A stretch of DNA of 64,000 nucleotides from Hermatobates lingyangjiaoensis (GCA_026182355.1 JAPFBL010000319.1:62001-126000); one strand, 5' to 3'; positions 1 through 15,661 are shown, counted from the stretch's first letter. Notes: a model not told the origin generated them from the sequence alone. Made by a program: numbers and translations.

Positions 1-101
1 ATTATTTTAAATTAAACTTGGATTACTATAAATTATACTTCGATTATTTCAAATTAAACTTGGATTATTTTTTAAATTAAATTTGGATTATTTTAAATTA
101 A
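1..101. repeat. AT-rich minisatellite, ~21-bp unit
   Basis: About five degenerate copies of a ~21-bp unit (attattttaaattaaacttg with variants) run from the left edge, so the array may extend outside the window. It lies in a tutl intron. Confidence 0.7.
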
Positions 102-1152
102 GCCGAAATTGTAGTAGCAGCATGATAAGGCAGTATAAACATAAACAGCACTTTGATGCACTTATTAGATGTAATGATTTCAAAATGTTTCATTAATCAT
201 CAGCATACAAAATCATGCTTATTTAGTGAACATCATGAAGGTGATGGGATGAATGATGAATGTAACTATGACTATTACATGGAATCATCTGCATTTAATA
301 TGGCTTGATCTCAAATTTAATAAAAAGAAAATAAGCAAAGTGAAAACTCTAGCTTGTAATTCTACGCTGATAGAATTCGAACTATTTTCTTCAAGATATT
401 TCAGAAAAGGGTAGCAATTTATATTTCGAATTCTAATAATAGCTTCAAAATAATAAACACAAATAAAATATACTAAAAACTAGAAATCTTGTCCAATAAT
501 CACTTTTTTAATTAATTATTTTATAATAACTGATAAACCATTATTATAAAATATTCATTTTATTGAGTTTTATATGAAACAGTACGAAGAGAGGTGATAC
601 CGGTCTACCAATAAAATAAAACAGCAAATATTTGAACAAAACGTGCACTATACCTTTTGTCGGTCCGCTTGTCAAAAATTCCACGACTAAAACAGTTATT
701 TCTATATTAATAACTACTTGCTTAAGTAATATACACAAATAAGATAAATATTTTCTGTTAACTTAGTTTGAACATTTATAATACAAATAGTTTTTCAAGA
801 CAGTTTTCAGTTATTAGGTTAACGACGAAATGAAAAAATGATAACCTTTATTCAATTACTTTTTTTTGTAGGTTTTTTTTAATAATAAATTAATAAGTAC
901 ACTTTTAATTCCGTTTTATCTTTAACTTTAAGTGTATATTACAAAAATGAATTTCAATAAACAGAAATGTATTACTTTGGAGATGAATTTAGCGAGGAAT
1001 ATAACAAATTAAGGTAATTTAATAAATGGTTTGTGTCTGAAAAGATTCTGAGTTAGTTTAAGAGAATAATAACAAGTAACTAACTTGTGCGAATCAAACA
1101 ATTTATAATTGATATTTCACAAAAAATTAATTTTTGAACTTTGAATGCTTAC
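102..1152. other. tutl intron, no recognised content
   Basis: The sequence between the minisatellite and the transmembrane exon is AT-rich. I see no exon, RNA gene or repeat here. The short open frames do not resemble known proteins. Confidence 0.6.
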
Positions 1153-1380
1153 CTTTCTCTTGTTTTTGACGTTTCTTTTTGTTACATATTTTGACTCCGC
1201 AGACTGATAAAATAATGGCCACGATGAAGAAGAGTATTCCACCTACAACGCCGGCGGTTATTGCCTTCTGTTTAACTCTGGCTGGTACGGAAAACTTGAG
1301 AACATCCGAGCTGGTATAGCTTTTGTGAGAATTGGCCAGGATCCTGAAGTGATATGTTCGCCCACCCACGAGATTTTTCA
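1153..1380 (-). CDS. tutl: tutl exon: end of FN3-2, transmembrane helix, juxtamembrane region
   Basis: The exon is 228 nt, phase 1 to phase 1. It completes FN3-2 (NLVGGRTYHFRILANSHKSY), then VPARVKQK, a hydrophobic helix of about 24 residues (ITAGVVGGILFFIVAIILSV and on), and a basic stop-transfer segment NKKKRQKQEK. The acceptor is tttttttcttcag and the donor gtaagc. The single helix after the ectodomain makes the product a type I membrane protein. The next exon, beyond base 1, would carry the cytoplasmic tail. Confidence 0.96.
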
Positions 1381-4300
1381 CTGAAGAAAAAAAAAATACT
1401 CCAATGACTAATATACAGTTAGAATTAACTTCAGTTTATATTAGCAATATAAGTGGAATCCTAAGTCCTGAAGATTATACCGGCTTCCTGGAAGAACCCA
1501 AGGAATACTAAAAACTGCTTCTTGGTTGTGTCAAACTTCTAACAAATTAGTATGGCAATACCAAACTACAATTAAATAGTTTATAACCTCTCCAATTCAT
1601 ACAATATAAGCTCTAATCAAATTAGTAATACACTGCTATTATCAGAACATACTTCTAAATTAGTTTCATGAAAAGAAGGACCTACACTGAAATATAGTGC
1701 ACCACAACGACAGCATAGGCAACTTGTTTCCTCTGATGTTAAAAGTGATGTCATGCTATTTTCTAAATTAATAGTGTACACTCATTATCACTAATTAATG
1801 ATACATTATTTTTATAGAAAGATATTAATACTTTAATCAAATTAATAGTTAAAGTCTAAGTCAGAACTAACAATAAACTAATTCTGTGGAGAATTAGTTC
1901 ATATTGTAAAAGTTTTTACCAAATTTAAAGTACACAGTGACGACCAGGACTAACTTAAGAACTACTTTCATGGTTATCATCTCAATCTGTTTTAAGGAGG
2001 AAATACAGTCAAACTTTATCTAAAAAAATACTGTATAGTTGTTTATAAAATTACTAAATATGTTCGATATTAATTTCTTAATATACAAATTTTGTTACGA
2101 AACTTGCTGACCACTATAATTAAAGCATCACAGTTTTGTTATGTACTAATATATACAAAAATTTCACGTAATCACGTGAAATAACAATCAATGATCAAAC
2201 AACAATATGGAATGTGAAGACAAGACTAAGATCTTTCAACCGTAACAAGCGGTCTTCGTCAGAATCAAAAACCCAACTGAAACACTAGATGTAGAAAACA
2301 TATGGCGAGTGGAAAATACCACTCTTTCCTCCTACTCTTCTCAACCCCTCACCAGATGTTTTCTGCATCTCGTGTTTCAGTTGGGTTTTTGATTCTGACG
2401 AAGACCGCTTGTTACGGTTGAAAGATCTTAGTCTTGTTTTCCCATTTCATATTGGGGTTGATCAATAATAATATATGTACGTTATAATATTTACATATTA
2501 TAGTAACAAATATAGTATTTTATGTGTTATAGCGTAATTAGTAAACTAGGAAAGACTATATTGTTATTCTTTATGATTTCAGGGTACCTAAACAATCGTA
2601 AATAAAATAATCTTTACATTTTTAATTCATAAATTAAAATAAGCTATGCAATGATTTATTAAACAAGATCAAGTTTAATTACCTTAACAGAAAAGAGAAT
2701 ATTTATTTTACCTAAGAAGGAAGTATCGCCAGCACGAATAAGCCCTTTGTTGAGAGTCTTCCACTGGCCATCGGTACGGTACTTGATAGTGTAGTACTGG
2801 ACCAACTCGGCTTGCTCAAGAGGGGCTTGCCATGAAATTATGAACCCGTTGCTTACCTCTGTCACTGTCAGGTTTCGAGGCTGGCCGGGTTTTGGACCTG
2901 CGCAACCAATCTGAACGTCAGTTTGCTTACTCTTTCTTTAGATTTCATTTGAAGAAGTGGTCGGTCAATTATGAGCTTTTGGTACCACTTCTTCTCTTGA
3001 TGACGATGACAGTAGAAATTTTGAAGGGAGATATTGGTCAGTTCTTTCTACGGGTTTCCTCTTCAATGTGACGTGTTTTTTTTAATGGATTTCTTTTTAA
3101 ATTTGGTATTTTTTTTATATATTTTTTATGCACTTTCCACATAATTAGTTTTGGTGATATAAAAAGAATTAAACATCTTCTGACCACTAACCGTTCTCGT
3201 CAGAATAATGAAACAATTCATTTGAGAGTAAGACAAAGGTTTGTAATTTTCTCATTTAGAACAGATATATGCATAAACGTCATAGCAAAAGATATAATAG
3301 GCACCATAAATTAAGTAATAACTACAATAATGAAGGAAGTGCACATAAAACCTCCAAGATATGTAAACAGATTCTGGTCAAAGAACTCTAGCTTTCATGA
3401 ATTCATTTTGTTTCTTAACGCAGTGATTTAGTTTTTTTTACATGTTGCTCTCCACTGCTTCTACCGGGTGTAAAATAATATATATATATATTTCTTATAT
3501 TTCCTCTGTTTTTGTAGGCCTATGAATAAGATTTTAAATAAAGACCGAAACGTTGGCAGTGAGAGTTTAATTTGAACCTGAAGAACTGTCGAGTCCCGAT
3601 AAACTTTAGTTTTGTTTCTATTCCACGGTCGATACTTTTATCAATATATATATATGAAAGTTCTCTTATCTTGACCACATATATTCTACACTATTTTTCT
3701 TTATAAAGGTTTGGTCCAACATCAAACAATTCTCAAAAAAAAAATCTTAAGCCAACGTTTCGTCTATATTTCTAGACAACTTCAAGATTACATCACTAAA
3801 ATATTGATTACAACACCATGAACAAATAGCTTACATTATTTATATGAATATGCAATAATATATAACAGCGTAATTAGTTCTGTATTGACGCAGCCCTGAT
3901 GATGTCTAGAAATATAGACGAAACGTGAGATGAAGGTTTCTTATTGAGTTTCGCTGGACCAAACCTCGATAAAGCAAAATAGTATATATATATTATATGT
4001 AATATTTATGTGGAACATGCTTAATAAATACATAAAAAAAGGATATACATTTCTTAATTTTAAAAATATTAGGATCGAAACCTGTTGAAATACTCCGTTA
4101 ACCAAATCTTTATCCAAATAGGCATGGACTATGTTAATTCAATTATCAACTCTTTACTTTATCAATGCTGATTTTATAACATTATATTTAGTAATACAGT
4201 AATTTCATTACAGTAGAATTTCATATATCAGAACGCATGCAATGTTTCTACACTCCTAAAACCATTGTTATGTTGTTTGATACGGGTTTGGAACTCTCGA

Positions 4301-7300
4301 CCTGTTTAGCAAGATTTCTTTGACAGTTTCTAAGAAATCGTTTAAAGATAACTTTAATTAATATTCATCAATAGTTTTACAAACCAACTGATAATTCTTC
4401 CACTATTATTGAAGTCAAAAGCAATATTAATTTGTTTTGACTTCCTCCTTAAAGATTTTTGCCTTTCTCCCACACTAAATATACTGTATGGACATTGTAA
4501 AAGTTTGTATGGACTCCAATTCAGTAAAAGTTATTTTGCCCAACAGTGACAATATTGGACTGATATCACCATGATTTCTAATGTTTTTTTGCCACATGTG
4601 TTTGTCATGATATTTCTGAGTATATCTCTGCCAGTAATAACATTAAAAACATACCAAGTTATACACAATACGATCCAATAGTAAGAGGGACAAATATGAG
4701 TCAAATGATCATTTCTTTGAAACTTTGGCAAAAATCTACAACTTTATTGAAAATATTTAACTAGATGATGGAACTAGATTAGTAAAGAATAAAACCCATG
4801 AATAACTTCCAGTTGCTTGAGTGTTTTTGGAATATGTCAATTTTTAAGTGCCTATTTGAGCAAATGCAGTAAATATATCTTCGGCATATGAACATATACC
4901 GAAATTGCTCAGGTGAGCAGCAGAATATATCAAATGTGATAACTTATTCTAATAATATATGCAATAGTATCTGGAGTACCAACAACCTTATTATATTTAA
5001 AGGTGATGAAACATAAACCTCATTCTTGACATTTTAACTAGAATTAATAACCAAATGACCTAAGTTTTATCATCTCCAAATACACTGAATGCAACTATCA
5101 ACAAAGTTCTTTCGAAAGCAACAGATATCTACTATTCAAAAAATGTTCTGCTCATTTGTCTAGATAGTTTTAAAAATCTAATAACTTGAAGAGATTTACT
5201 TTTTTTAAGAATTCAAATCACCCTTTTTAAGGTTAATCCCTGACTCACAATTTACAAAAAATATGACAATAGCATTAATTAATACTCTCTAAATGGTTTT
5301 TCTTGATGCACGAATAATACATTTATTGCGATTTTTAATAAGTTTATTAATAATTATTATTTGATTAGAATTATTAATAACTTAATTTACAAATTTATTA
5401 ACACATCATAATAATATTAACTAATCATTGCTGATTCAAATATCAGTGTACAATTTCATAATGCATTCGATATGTTATTATTGTGATATTTCTTATGAAT
5501 CTTGTGATATTTTAATGTATTAATACATTAATTATACAATATTTTTGTTCAATTCATACAATGTTGTCATTTCCAAAGGAAAAGTTGATCCTGATGTTAC
5601 TGAAACAGTATCTATATTTAATGATCTTGTAATAAAGGAAAAATTTAATTCTATTGTGATGAAAAATAAATACAAGCTAGCTATTAACGAGTTAGGATTT
5701 GTAAATAATAAACAATTTTATAAATAGAAGAAATTTTATAAGTAGCATGCTGGTAAATAGAAGTCTTATAAGTATAACTGAACATTCACAACATTCGTAA
5801 TATCAGCAACAGAGTTTAAAAACAAAACTGGAAAAGCTGCTACAGAACTAAGCAAATACAAATAAAAACTTCATCTATACTTGATTAGTGTGAGGGTGTA
5901 AATATGATAGCTAGAGTGGACTTAAAGTAATCTTTATGCGTTAAAATTATCGTCAGAAATAATTAAAGTCGTGTTCATTTGTAAATTGGATTATTGCACA
6001 AGTCTCAGTTTTTAAAATTAATTATATGTTAACTGGATTACTGCTAATTATTATAAATGATTAATTAACAGCATTATTAATTTGAAATAAAAAAAAAGAT
6101 TTGTGCTCATAAATATACTTAGTCATAATGTACTTGTAATAAATTTATTCAGCAGAATGGTGTTCCTAGTTAGAATAAGTAACAAATTTTAGAATTGTTC
6201 AATTATTAGTTTTTTCAATTGAGTTTTAACAGGAATTATTGATGATACTTCATTTTTTATCATTTATTGAAGGGGAAAAATGCGATAGAAATATTTACGT
6301 TTCTTAAAGAAAAAGGGGCAGTGTTTCGTAAATGATAAAAGGGAAAAACCTTTAAAGATTTATTAAATCAATTTTTTAAGTAATGAAAGTCAATAACTTA
6401 CAGTAAATTGTTGGGAACCGGTGAATACAATATACTTATAACATTTTTGATAAAACAAAAAAAATTTAAAAAAAAAATAAAATTTTTAATCCATTATAAA
6501 ATATTATATTTTACCTTTTGGTCTAAAGATAGGCGGAAATAGGGTAGAACCAGTGGAGTCGGTCGGGAACATTAGGATAGGCTCTAAAACGTCTGCAAGA
6601 AAAACATGCACGTTCTGATCACTACTGGCAATGGTTCAACAACTGACAGCTACTCCTTTACCAAAACATAGTCTTCTGCAACCCAACTGTTTTAGTAGAA
6701 CAAGCACAACATCCCACTACCCCAGCTAAATACATCAGATCAACACCATATGGGTAAGGCAATGTTTACACAATGCTACTCTATCCCAGTACCAAGAAGT
6801 CCTCTGCACACTGCCTATGCAAGTAAACAATAAAGCGCTTTTGTCAGTTCTATGTCAAGTTTTAAAGCGAAACCGCCTCTACATATAACAATACCTCACA
6901 CAGCCAACCTAAATAGTGATAAAGCTACTATTTAGCCTAAAAAAAATTATGTATAACAACAATGGTTTTTTGGATTGATCATATGCATATAAATTAGGAA
7001 TTAATTAAAAATAATAGGTAACTTTAGTGATCAATAGTATAAAACAATGCTTGTACCTTATACCCACTCGTAAATAAGTAGGTTATTTTAAATAATAAAC
7101 CAGAATACCTTGGTCCCCTCGCCCCACCTGTTTCGGATTCACTTATCTTCGGTAGCCGAATGTAGAGAAAGCGGACTCTGGAAGATGAAAGTGATCCAGT
7201 CAGGCAGGGAGACTGCTACGAAGTATCATTCTCTGATAATAATCTCTATGATATTACCAACATTATAATAACAAGACCAATGTGGGTTCAAAGGTATTGT

Positions 7301-9461
7301 TTAAACTATTAACCATCAAAGTTTTTTTTTTTATCAAACATCAATCCAAACTTGGATTGGTCCAATTATTGTTTTATTTTAGTAAGGTAAATATGATTTC
7401 CTTCATCTTTTAATATAAGATTATTTAGGCATGAATATAGACTGGGAAAATTATTCAAAGAATGTTCTTCGAACAACAGAGAATAAAAAGAGTGATAATT
7501 AAAGGTATACTGGTTTCACTAGAAATGAAAATTATATTTTTTACAATATAATTTCTAAACAACATTTAGATTATCATCTAATACAATTTGCTCAAAATCA
7601 GCAAAAACATCACCTGTTTTCTTATTATCAAAGAATTTGTTTACCTTTGAATTTTATTAACCGACGATCGGATCTATGTGAGGTTATTGTTGGGAAGGGA
7701 ATGATATCTACCTTCAGTAGGGAGTTACGCAGGATCTGAAAAGAAGCTTGATGTCGTAACTGACTTTTTAAAGCAAAAGCATACGAGAAAATGAAAAAAA
7801 AAAGAGGGTATATATAACTTAGTAAGCCAGTGGTACAGAAGACTATTAAACAAAAAACAAAAACTGCAAAAATTAAATGGTTTTTAATTTAAAACTAAAG
7901 AAAGAGAAAATCATGCAAACTGAAGAGTTTTAAGGATTAATAGCATGCGGGGCAGCAAAGAACATGCGCTTACCGTCAGGAGAGGGGGCGAAGTCCTTTT
8001 CAGAAGTTTTAGGCTGAGCATCGTTATTTCTATGTACCCCGTCTGTACAAGTGACAGATGAAAGAGTTAGCAAGAGAGTTTAAAGCATTAAACCTGATCT
8101 CAAACAAGCACACCATGATATTGCAAGTTGAAACAGTGGTAAACAATGCTTTGACTGAAGAAACCAGTTTTGGAATTAATAAGGGAAATCATTGAAGAGG
8201 AAGTGAAGAAACAAGCACCACGGACATTTTAGAGACTTCTTACATATTAGGAAACCAAATTCCTGGTTCATCTAATTAAAACATATTTTTTTCCGAAGAA
8301 AATGTCTATATTTCATTTGCTTTAAAAAAAATTTATTTATATTTTCAAAAAATTAAATTTTTGACTTTTTTAATGAATCTTATTCATCTTAAAAGATTAT
8401 GATTTTACAGTTTTATTTTCAATACTCTAAACAGTCAGAAACTAATTACTCACATAATGTCCGCTTATTTATACGACCAGTGTTTTAGATCGTCTCGAAA
8501 CATTGTGTTCATATTGAATCTTCTGAACTGTAAACAATTAGTGAGTCCTTAGTATATACAGGACAGAAGGCAGTGAGTGTTACTTGGTGCATATGTACAG
8601 TGCAAAGGTCAGTGTGCAGACTCGAAGAGACTTGTTTCTTGTTAACACAGTCGAATGGCAGCAGACATACCAACATCATAATTTATGGTTAATTAAACCA
8701 ACATTGAATCACATTGATTAAAACAATCATAATTTAAACAATTAAGACAATAAAAATCAACATTCACAGAGAACAACCAGGTTCAAATTTTAAAAGTTTT
8801 TTTTTCTATATACTACACAAAATCAACAGATCTTTACAAATATTTCTCAGTGCTTGTAGTAGATCTCGGAGTCTGGTGACCTGGGTTACACAATAAACTC
8901 ACAAGACAATACATTGAAATTAACTCGAATGAAAACATGTTTGAAATAAATATTCCCATACGTCAATGACAGAATAATAGAAATTATGCAAATTAAATTT
9001 TAAGTAAAGATTTTAAATTTTCTTTACATTTAATCCGTAATCACTGCGTTACCTATGGAAATAAATGAATTCAGGCTAAACGAAAGACCTGATACGTCAG
9101 AGGTTCTTTAAGAATACAGTACATAGAACAGGGCAAACCATTTAAAAGATGATTTATTATTGGACCCTCATTTTTGAAATGTACGAATTATATTTACTTA
9201 AAGTATAAATATATATATATAAACTAGAATTTTCAAAAGAACATACAGAAAAGAAATCACTGAACTCACTACTATATTTCGATGCCCTGGTCGTCAGGAA
9301 TAGATAACAACTCAGCAGTCGTTATTATCCTTTGGAGCGATTCACATCTATTCCTGACGACGAGGACATCGAAATATAGTAGTGAGTTCAGTGATTTCTT
9401 TTCTGTGTGTTCTTTTGAAAATTCTAGTTTATTCAGTTCGAAGAATCGTTTCATCTAATTG

Positions 9462-9499
<38 letters not shown>

Positions 9500-12400
9500 G
9501 TAAAAAAAATATATTAGTGAGTGTTTATGATTTATTATGTGTGTTTTCTTTCCTTAAATGTAGTTTGTGTATATATTATTGAATTTTGCAGCATCTTCAG
9601 CATTGACAAAGCTCTTGCTGTTTACCTACAATGTATGTACTACCTTTCGCTAAGTGCTCTAATATCCATATTAAATTGGCCAGAGTCATTCACAAGCATT
9701 AAAACTGAATATTTCACAATAATCCAAAGGAGGGGGTCGATTACACCAATAATTACCTATAATAAACTGTTTTTAACCGCTATAATTTAATTTTAAATTC
9801 TATAGATAATTTTTTTAAATACTACAGGAAATTTAACAAGCTTTAGGTCTACTCAGGCATCTTCATGTTTGACTTAATAAATTATACAAAGCTAAAATAG
9901 AAACGAAATAAATGTATACTATTTACTAGCTACACAAGTGTGAATCTTACAGTCTAAAATGGAAGTGGGCAGGTCAGGATAGGGTGGAAGGGGGTGAAAT
10001 GAGCCACGACCTACATGAGCTGTTCGCCTGCCTCGCAAGCCAGCCTTATTCTAAATAGATGGCATCTTAAAATTGCTATTAAAGTTCTTACAACTAAGCA
10101 CCTATTGAAGTCGCTATTCTCGATGTTATAGTTCATGTTTGTTCTCTAAAATAAAAACTTCTAAAATTGAAAGTCTTTTGAAGTCATCGCAATATTGTAG
10201 CACTGTGGTTCCTTCCATCAGCATCTGTCACATTGCTCATTATATTAGAGAACAAAATCTGAACTATAACATCCAGATTAGTGCCTTCAATTAGTGCCTA
10301 GTTGTAAGAACTTTAATAGCAATTTTAAGATGCCATCTATTTAGAATAAGGCTGACTTGCGAGACAGGCGAACAGCTCATGTAGGTCGCGGCTCATTTCA
10401 CCCCCTTCCACCCTATCCTGACCTGCCCACTTCCATTTAAGACTGTAAGATTCACACTTGTGTAGCTAGTAAATAGTATACATTTATTTCGTTTCTATTT
10501 TAGGTTTGTATAATTTATTAAGTCAAACATGAAGATGCCTGAGTAGACCTAAAGCTTGTTAAATTACCTGTAGTATTTAAAAAAAATTATCTATAGAATT
10601 TAAAATTAAGTTATAGCGGTTAAAAAAAGTTTATTATGTAATTTAGTTTGGTATAATTGAACCCCTCTTGGTTTTAGTGAAACATTAAGTGATAGTGGGT
10701 TGTGATTATCTCTGAGAAATTTAACGTGGATATTAGAGCCAACCTAGAGTAAGGCAATTAAAATTTAATTCTTGAAACAAAAAATTTAATTTAAAATTGT
10801 TAACTGTTTCAAATGAATGTTACATATAAATCAAACGATATTATAATGATCAATATATAGCTGACTGAGATATTTGAACTTAAGTTCTGAATTAGAACAC
10901 GTCTGGTTTTAACTTACAGAAGCCGACATGAATTGAAACATTAAACATTAACTTACTGTATAAAAATTATAATGTAGATTTAATCAATCTAATCCAATTA
11001 TAACAAAGCAAGCAACAGGATTGCAGTTTTTAAAGCTAGACTGATTAATTAAAAAAAACTAAGCAATGTTAAATAATGCTTAGCTAAGTTTGGAACAAAT
11101 ATTGAATTTGGACAGCTTAAGAGAAAATAATATTCAATCAAAGATTTTAGCACAATGTGAAAAATCCTTGTTATTTGAATAATACGCAAATGCACATTCC
11201 AATTATTTTTTTTTAATATAGCCAGTTATCAAAGGTTTTTTAGACATCCGATTATCTACTACGCACTCTCATCTCTCATAGTTGTGATTTTTTTTTAAAA
11301 GTTATGTTTATTTATCTATAATAATAATAATAATACAAACTTGAACCTGACATTCTATTTTAAAATCAAAGCTCCAAATCTAAACCTTCTATTTTGTGAA
11401 CTGCAACAATAAAATTCATATTTATTAAAATAATTTCTATAAAAAGGATGCCCAGCTTTTATAAAATTGAAGATTTTAGTGAGAAATTGAAATGTCAATT
11501 TCCTTTCATTTCAGTAACTATATTTTTTTAAATTCACCGGGGAAAATAAATTGGATTAAAAAATTAATCTTTTGGGAGGAAATACATCTGGAGCTTTGAG
11601 AAAATTTGATCCACACATAAATAAATAAATTCAAACATTACTACTATAAAACCTAAAATTTCATAGGACTTATATTAATTTTTTAGAACTAATTTATATA
11701 CAATTAAAAGCAATAATATTTCAAATAAATAAGGAAGCTATCAAGAGTACATTGACAATAAATGGGTATTACTAAAAAGAAACATTAAGTTAAAATTAGA
11801 GACTTGATAGATGTTAATTTCATCATTGAACAATTATAAGATTAATAGAATATACTATGCTTGAACATCACCCACTTATGGGGAGAGTTGTTCCACTGAA
11901 AACAATCTACTGACCTCACCAATGATGACACCGTCAATTATCCAATGTTCATCATTTTAGCAAGGGCTGAAATTAAGTGTAATAAACATAATTTGATAAT
12001 AGCACGCTACATTGCCTGACATTATAATTTTAAAACAGCCTGGATAGTAATGTTACCTTTTGTCAATTACATTGTTGGTTATTCGAGGAATATGTAACCA
12101 ATATATAGCTATATAATAATATTATAAAAAAGAATAATACTTTTTATCAAAATAAATTTTTATTTTTATGCTTATTAACTATTCTACAACGAAGTTCTTA
12201 ATTACATTCTTATTCGAGGTTATTGGAATAGGTATTATTATAGAGACCTGCCATTTATAGGCTTCTTACCGATGGCTTTATGATCCTCTTCAAACGGGGG
12301 TATGGTGTACTCAAGGTTTAGTATTGAAATTAATTAATATTGAAATTTAATATTGTTACACGAAAAAATTTAGAGATCTCCTTGTTCTACCTTGTATCTT

Positions 12401-15400
12401 GAATACCAGGAGCGATCATGGCAACCTCTGAACCACTCCTGATATCTAGGTTTGGTTAGGTTGCAATTGCCGTCCCAGGAGAGAACATACATAGACCAAA
12501 GATTCCTTGTGATACAACACAATTAACATTCAACACATTGGGAGTCCTAAGAAATGTGTTTTACGATAAATGTCAAGTTTATTTATGATTACTATCATGA
12601 CGTTATCAAACAAGTTGGAATGAAATAAACCGATAAGTAAAATGGAACTATGTCAATGTTACTATGTATAAAGATTTTTTAATGTCGTGTAGTTAATCAA
12701 TAATAACACCACGAATATGGAATTAAATAACCAACGCAAGCATTAACCTGTTGAAAGTTTATTGGGAAATGTGGTACTACAAATCCTCCAATGATGCTTA
12801 CAATGAATTGAAGGAATGACAGTAACTCTTGTGGTCATACAAACTTATTTCAATTAACGTGTAGAAAACTTGGACTGATAAATCACTTTGCGGTCTTGTT
12901 CGACTCTGTTGGATATAATGTCTATTATTTTGTGAATATTTTACTATATATTCACATATACTATGCTTTATTATTTTCACAGGTTACCACAAAGTAATAT
13001 GTGAAAACCTTATCATTTTAATTATTGCAATTTATTTAATGTATTGCTTCAAGCAAATCTCTAAGCTGAAACCAGTGATGTTAAATACAATGGTTAAGTT
13101 TTTGCCTTAGTAGTGACGGTATCGTAAAATCAGATAATAAAAGGTGAATGAACCCAAACACAGTTAAGAATAAAATAAAAGGAGATATCACTTGCTTCCA
13201 AACTCACTGAGCATCTCCTATTACCTATTAATTTGTTTCTGAGCGTGTCCAAATTTATTTTATCACTTCACAGCCTAAGAACATTATCATGTTAAAACTA
13301 TTGTAAGTTATCACAATGGCAAAAAATTGCTGCGTTTTAATAGGCCACAGTTGTCAGCGTTAAATACAGACAAGAGCTTGGAAAAGACAGCTATCAACAT
13401 TGGAATCGGTTAACAATAAAGTTTATATAAGTTAATGAATGATGGGTTTATACTTGAGGATGGCTTGAGTTACCTTCAGTACGGGCAGTAATGACTTTGC
13501 TAAGCATGCCGTCACCTAGTGCATTCTTGCCAACCACTTGGAATTCATAAGTGGTGCCTGGAGTCAAACTATTGACTGTCACCAGAGTGCTCCCAGAAGG
13601 AATGACGGGGATGGTGGTCCACTCAGACTCACCTTGTTCTCTGTACCTGTGAATACGGTTCAAAACAAATGTCTATAATATTCTTCAAGTGCAGATAACA
13701 AGATTTTACAATAAATAACTGATATAATAATTCAGTGAAAAATTAAGAAATAAAACAACATTTTTTTGACAAAATAAATTATTTTTAATTAAAATAAATT
13801 AATTAAATTTCATTTAATTGCTATTGGTCGAAGCCACAATTGAACTGACGAGAAGTGGACATGTGGTGTGAGAAGTTAGGAATGTTCAACAGATTTTTTA
13901 AACTGCTTAACAGGAAAGGAAAGGGAACAAAATACAAGTCAAGTCTGGGTATATAAAGTTCAGGCAGAAATAATAAAACATTATCTGCCAGTTGCTGTTT
14001 ATCCTGGTAGCTAAGGCTATCACCCAAGAAATGTCGACTGCAGTACGTTTATTCTGTACTCTGTCTCCTGTGGTACTTCAAGTTTATTTATATACTAAAA
14101 ACCTCAACTGAAAACAGTCTTTTTGTAATCATAATATTATTAAATCAATGGTCAGCTGTATACATAAAGAAAACACTGGAATGGTCTACAGTCAAAACTC
14201 TACTCTAAGTTAACGTATTTTGGACCCATTAATAACTAATTTAATTATTTATTTTAATTTGTCTGTTATGTAGAAGTGTCTTCAAACTCTAGGATAAAAG
14301 GGTAATCCAACTCATTAAATTATTAAATGACTTCATTAATTTTAATGTGGCTATATGCATTTGTCAACTGCAACAAAACTATCTACACTGCTATAACACA
14401 ATCTGGCAAGTTACTGCAAATAAACTTAATAATTGCCATTTTAACTTAATATTCTCCCTTTTAATATTAAATTCCTGAAGCTTTTATTCTATATATTCAT
14501 TTAATATTTACAGGTTCTGGAATTATATCGGAAGAGAGAATTAAGATTAGTGGGTACTTGTTTAAAATAGAAAACATCAAGTCCTTTGCCATTTTCCAAT
14601 ATTTAGTTCAAAATTATGAGATAGTTAACCTTAAAAATAATTATAAGTGTCTTTAGGGTAAAAAGGTTAATGAAATAGTCTCCACATATAGTAATTTAAT
14701 AATATGAACAACCTATTAACTCATTTTTGGTTAATACCAAAAGAAGAACACTACGTGTTCGAAACAGGTTGTTTACAGTATTAAATTACTATATGTGGAT
14801 ACTATTTCTTTAACTCATTAGTTGTGCAATCCGTAATAGTGTGGTATTTACTCATTCTGAGGTAAAATGGATCAACCAACAAAAGTCTCCATACAAATGA
14901 AGTTTTATTCAACGCGTTTCGAACTAGGTTTTCACTAGTTGTTTTCCTACTAGTTGTTTTCACTGGACCAACCCGTCAGTACCACATCCTTGGGTATGTC
15001 TTGAATTCTCTTAATTGAATTTCATTATTTCACTCTAATTTTTGTAACTAATTAGATATAATTTGTATTATAGTGTCTTCCTGATGATGAACACAAAGTG
15101 TTCGAAACGCGTTGAATAAAACTTCATTTGTGTGGAGACTTGTTGGTTTATCCATTTTACCTCAGAATGAGTATTTTTTAAACTTTTTTACCCTACAACG
15201 AGTGAGTACAACATAATAATTGATTGCACTACCTTAGAATTATAAGTCTTCTAAATTTATTAGGATTCATACAGTATGAATCCTAATCAGTATGACTGAT
15301 TAGGAGTGTTTCAAATATTTTTGGTTCAGAGATATAACATACTTACATTGCAAATTTTCAACTACATATATCATACATAATTATAATCAATCTACTATTA

Positions 15401-15599
15401 TCAAATTGGTAAAAACAAAATTCATAAGGTTGTAATTTCAGAGTTTCAAACTCACATTCAAATACAAGTGTATACTGAAATAATCACATTAAGACAGTAC
15501 AAAATACAAAATTTGAAACTTGTAAAGTAACTAGAATAGGGAGAAAAATTAATAGTTATTTTATTATAAAGTGTTATAGGAAATTGTTCACACCGGCGA

Positions 15600-15661
<62 letters not shown>

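Larger units (their letters stand above)
2193..2466. repeat. inverted pair of PLE 3'-end fragments, family A
   Basis: Two ~118-bp arms (2193-2310 and 2349-2466) are reverse complements with a few mismatches. Each arm ends outward with the family A tail (ctaagatctttcaac..., then cccatttcatattg and gatca). Each carries one hammerhead-like core facing outward. Remnants of the terminal hairpin (tttcac...gtgaaa) lie at 2161-2185. The position is inside the intron between the FN3-2 exons. Confidence 0.8.

Noticed and set aside
3896..3932. Family F motif as an active ribozyme
   Set aside because: The base at the cleavage position is G, which hammerheads do not accept. I list it only as a repeat.
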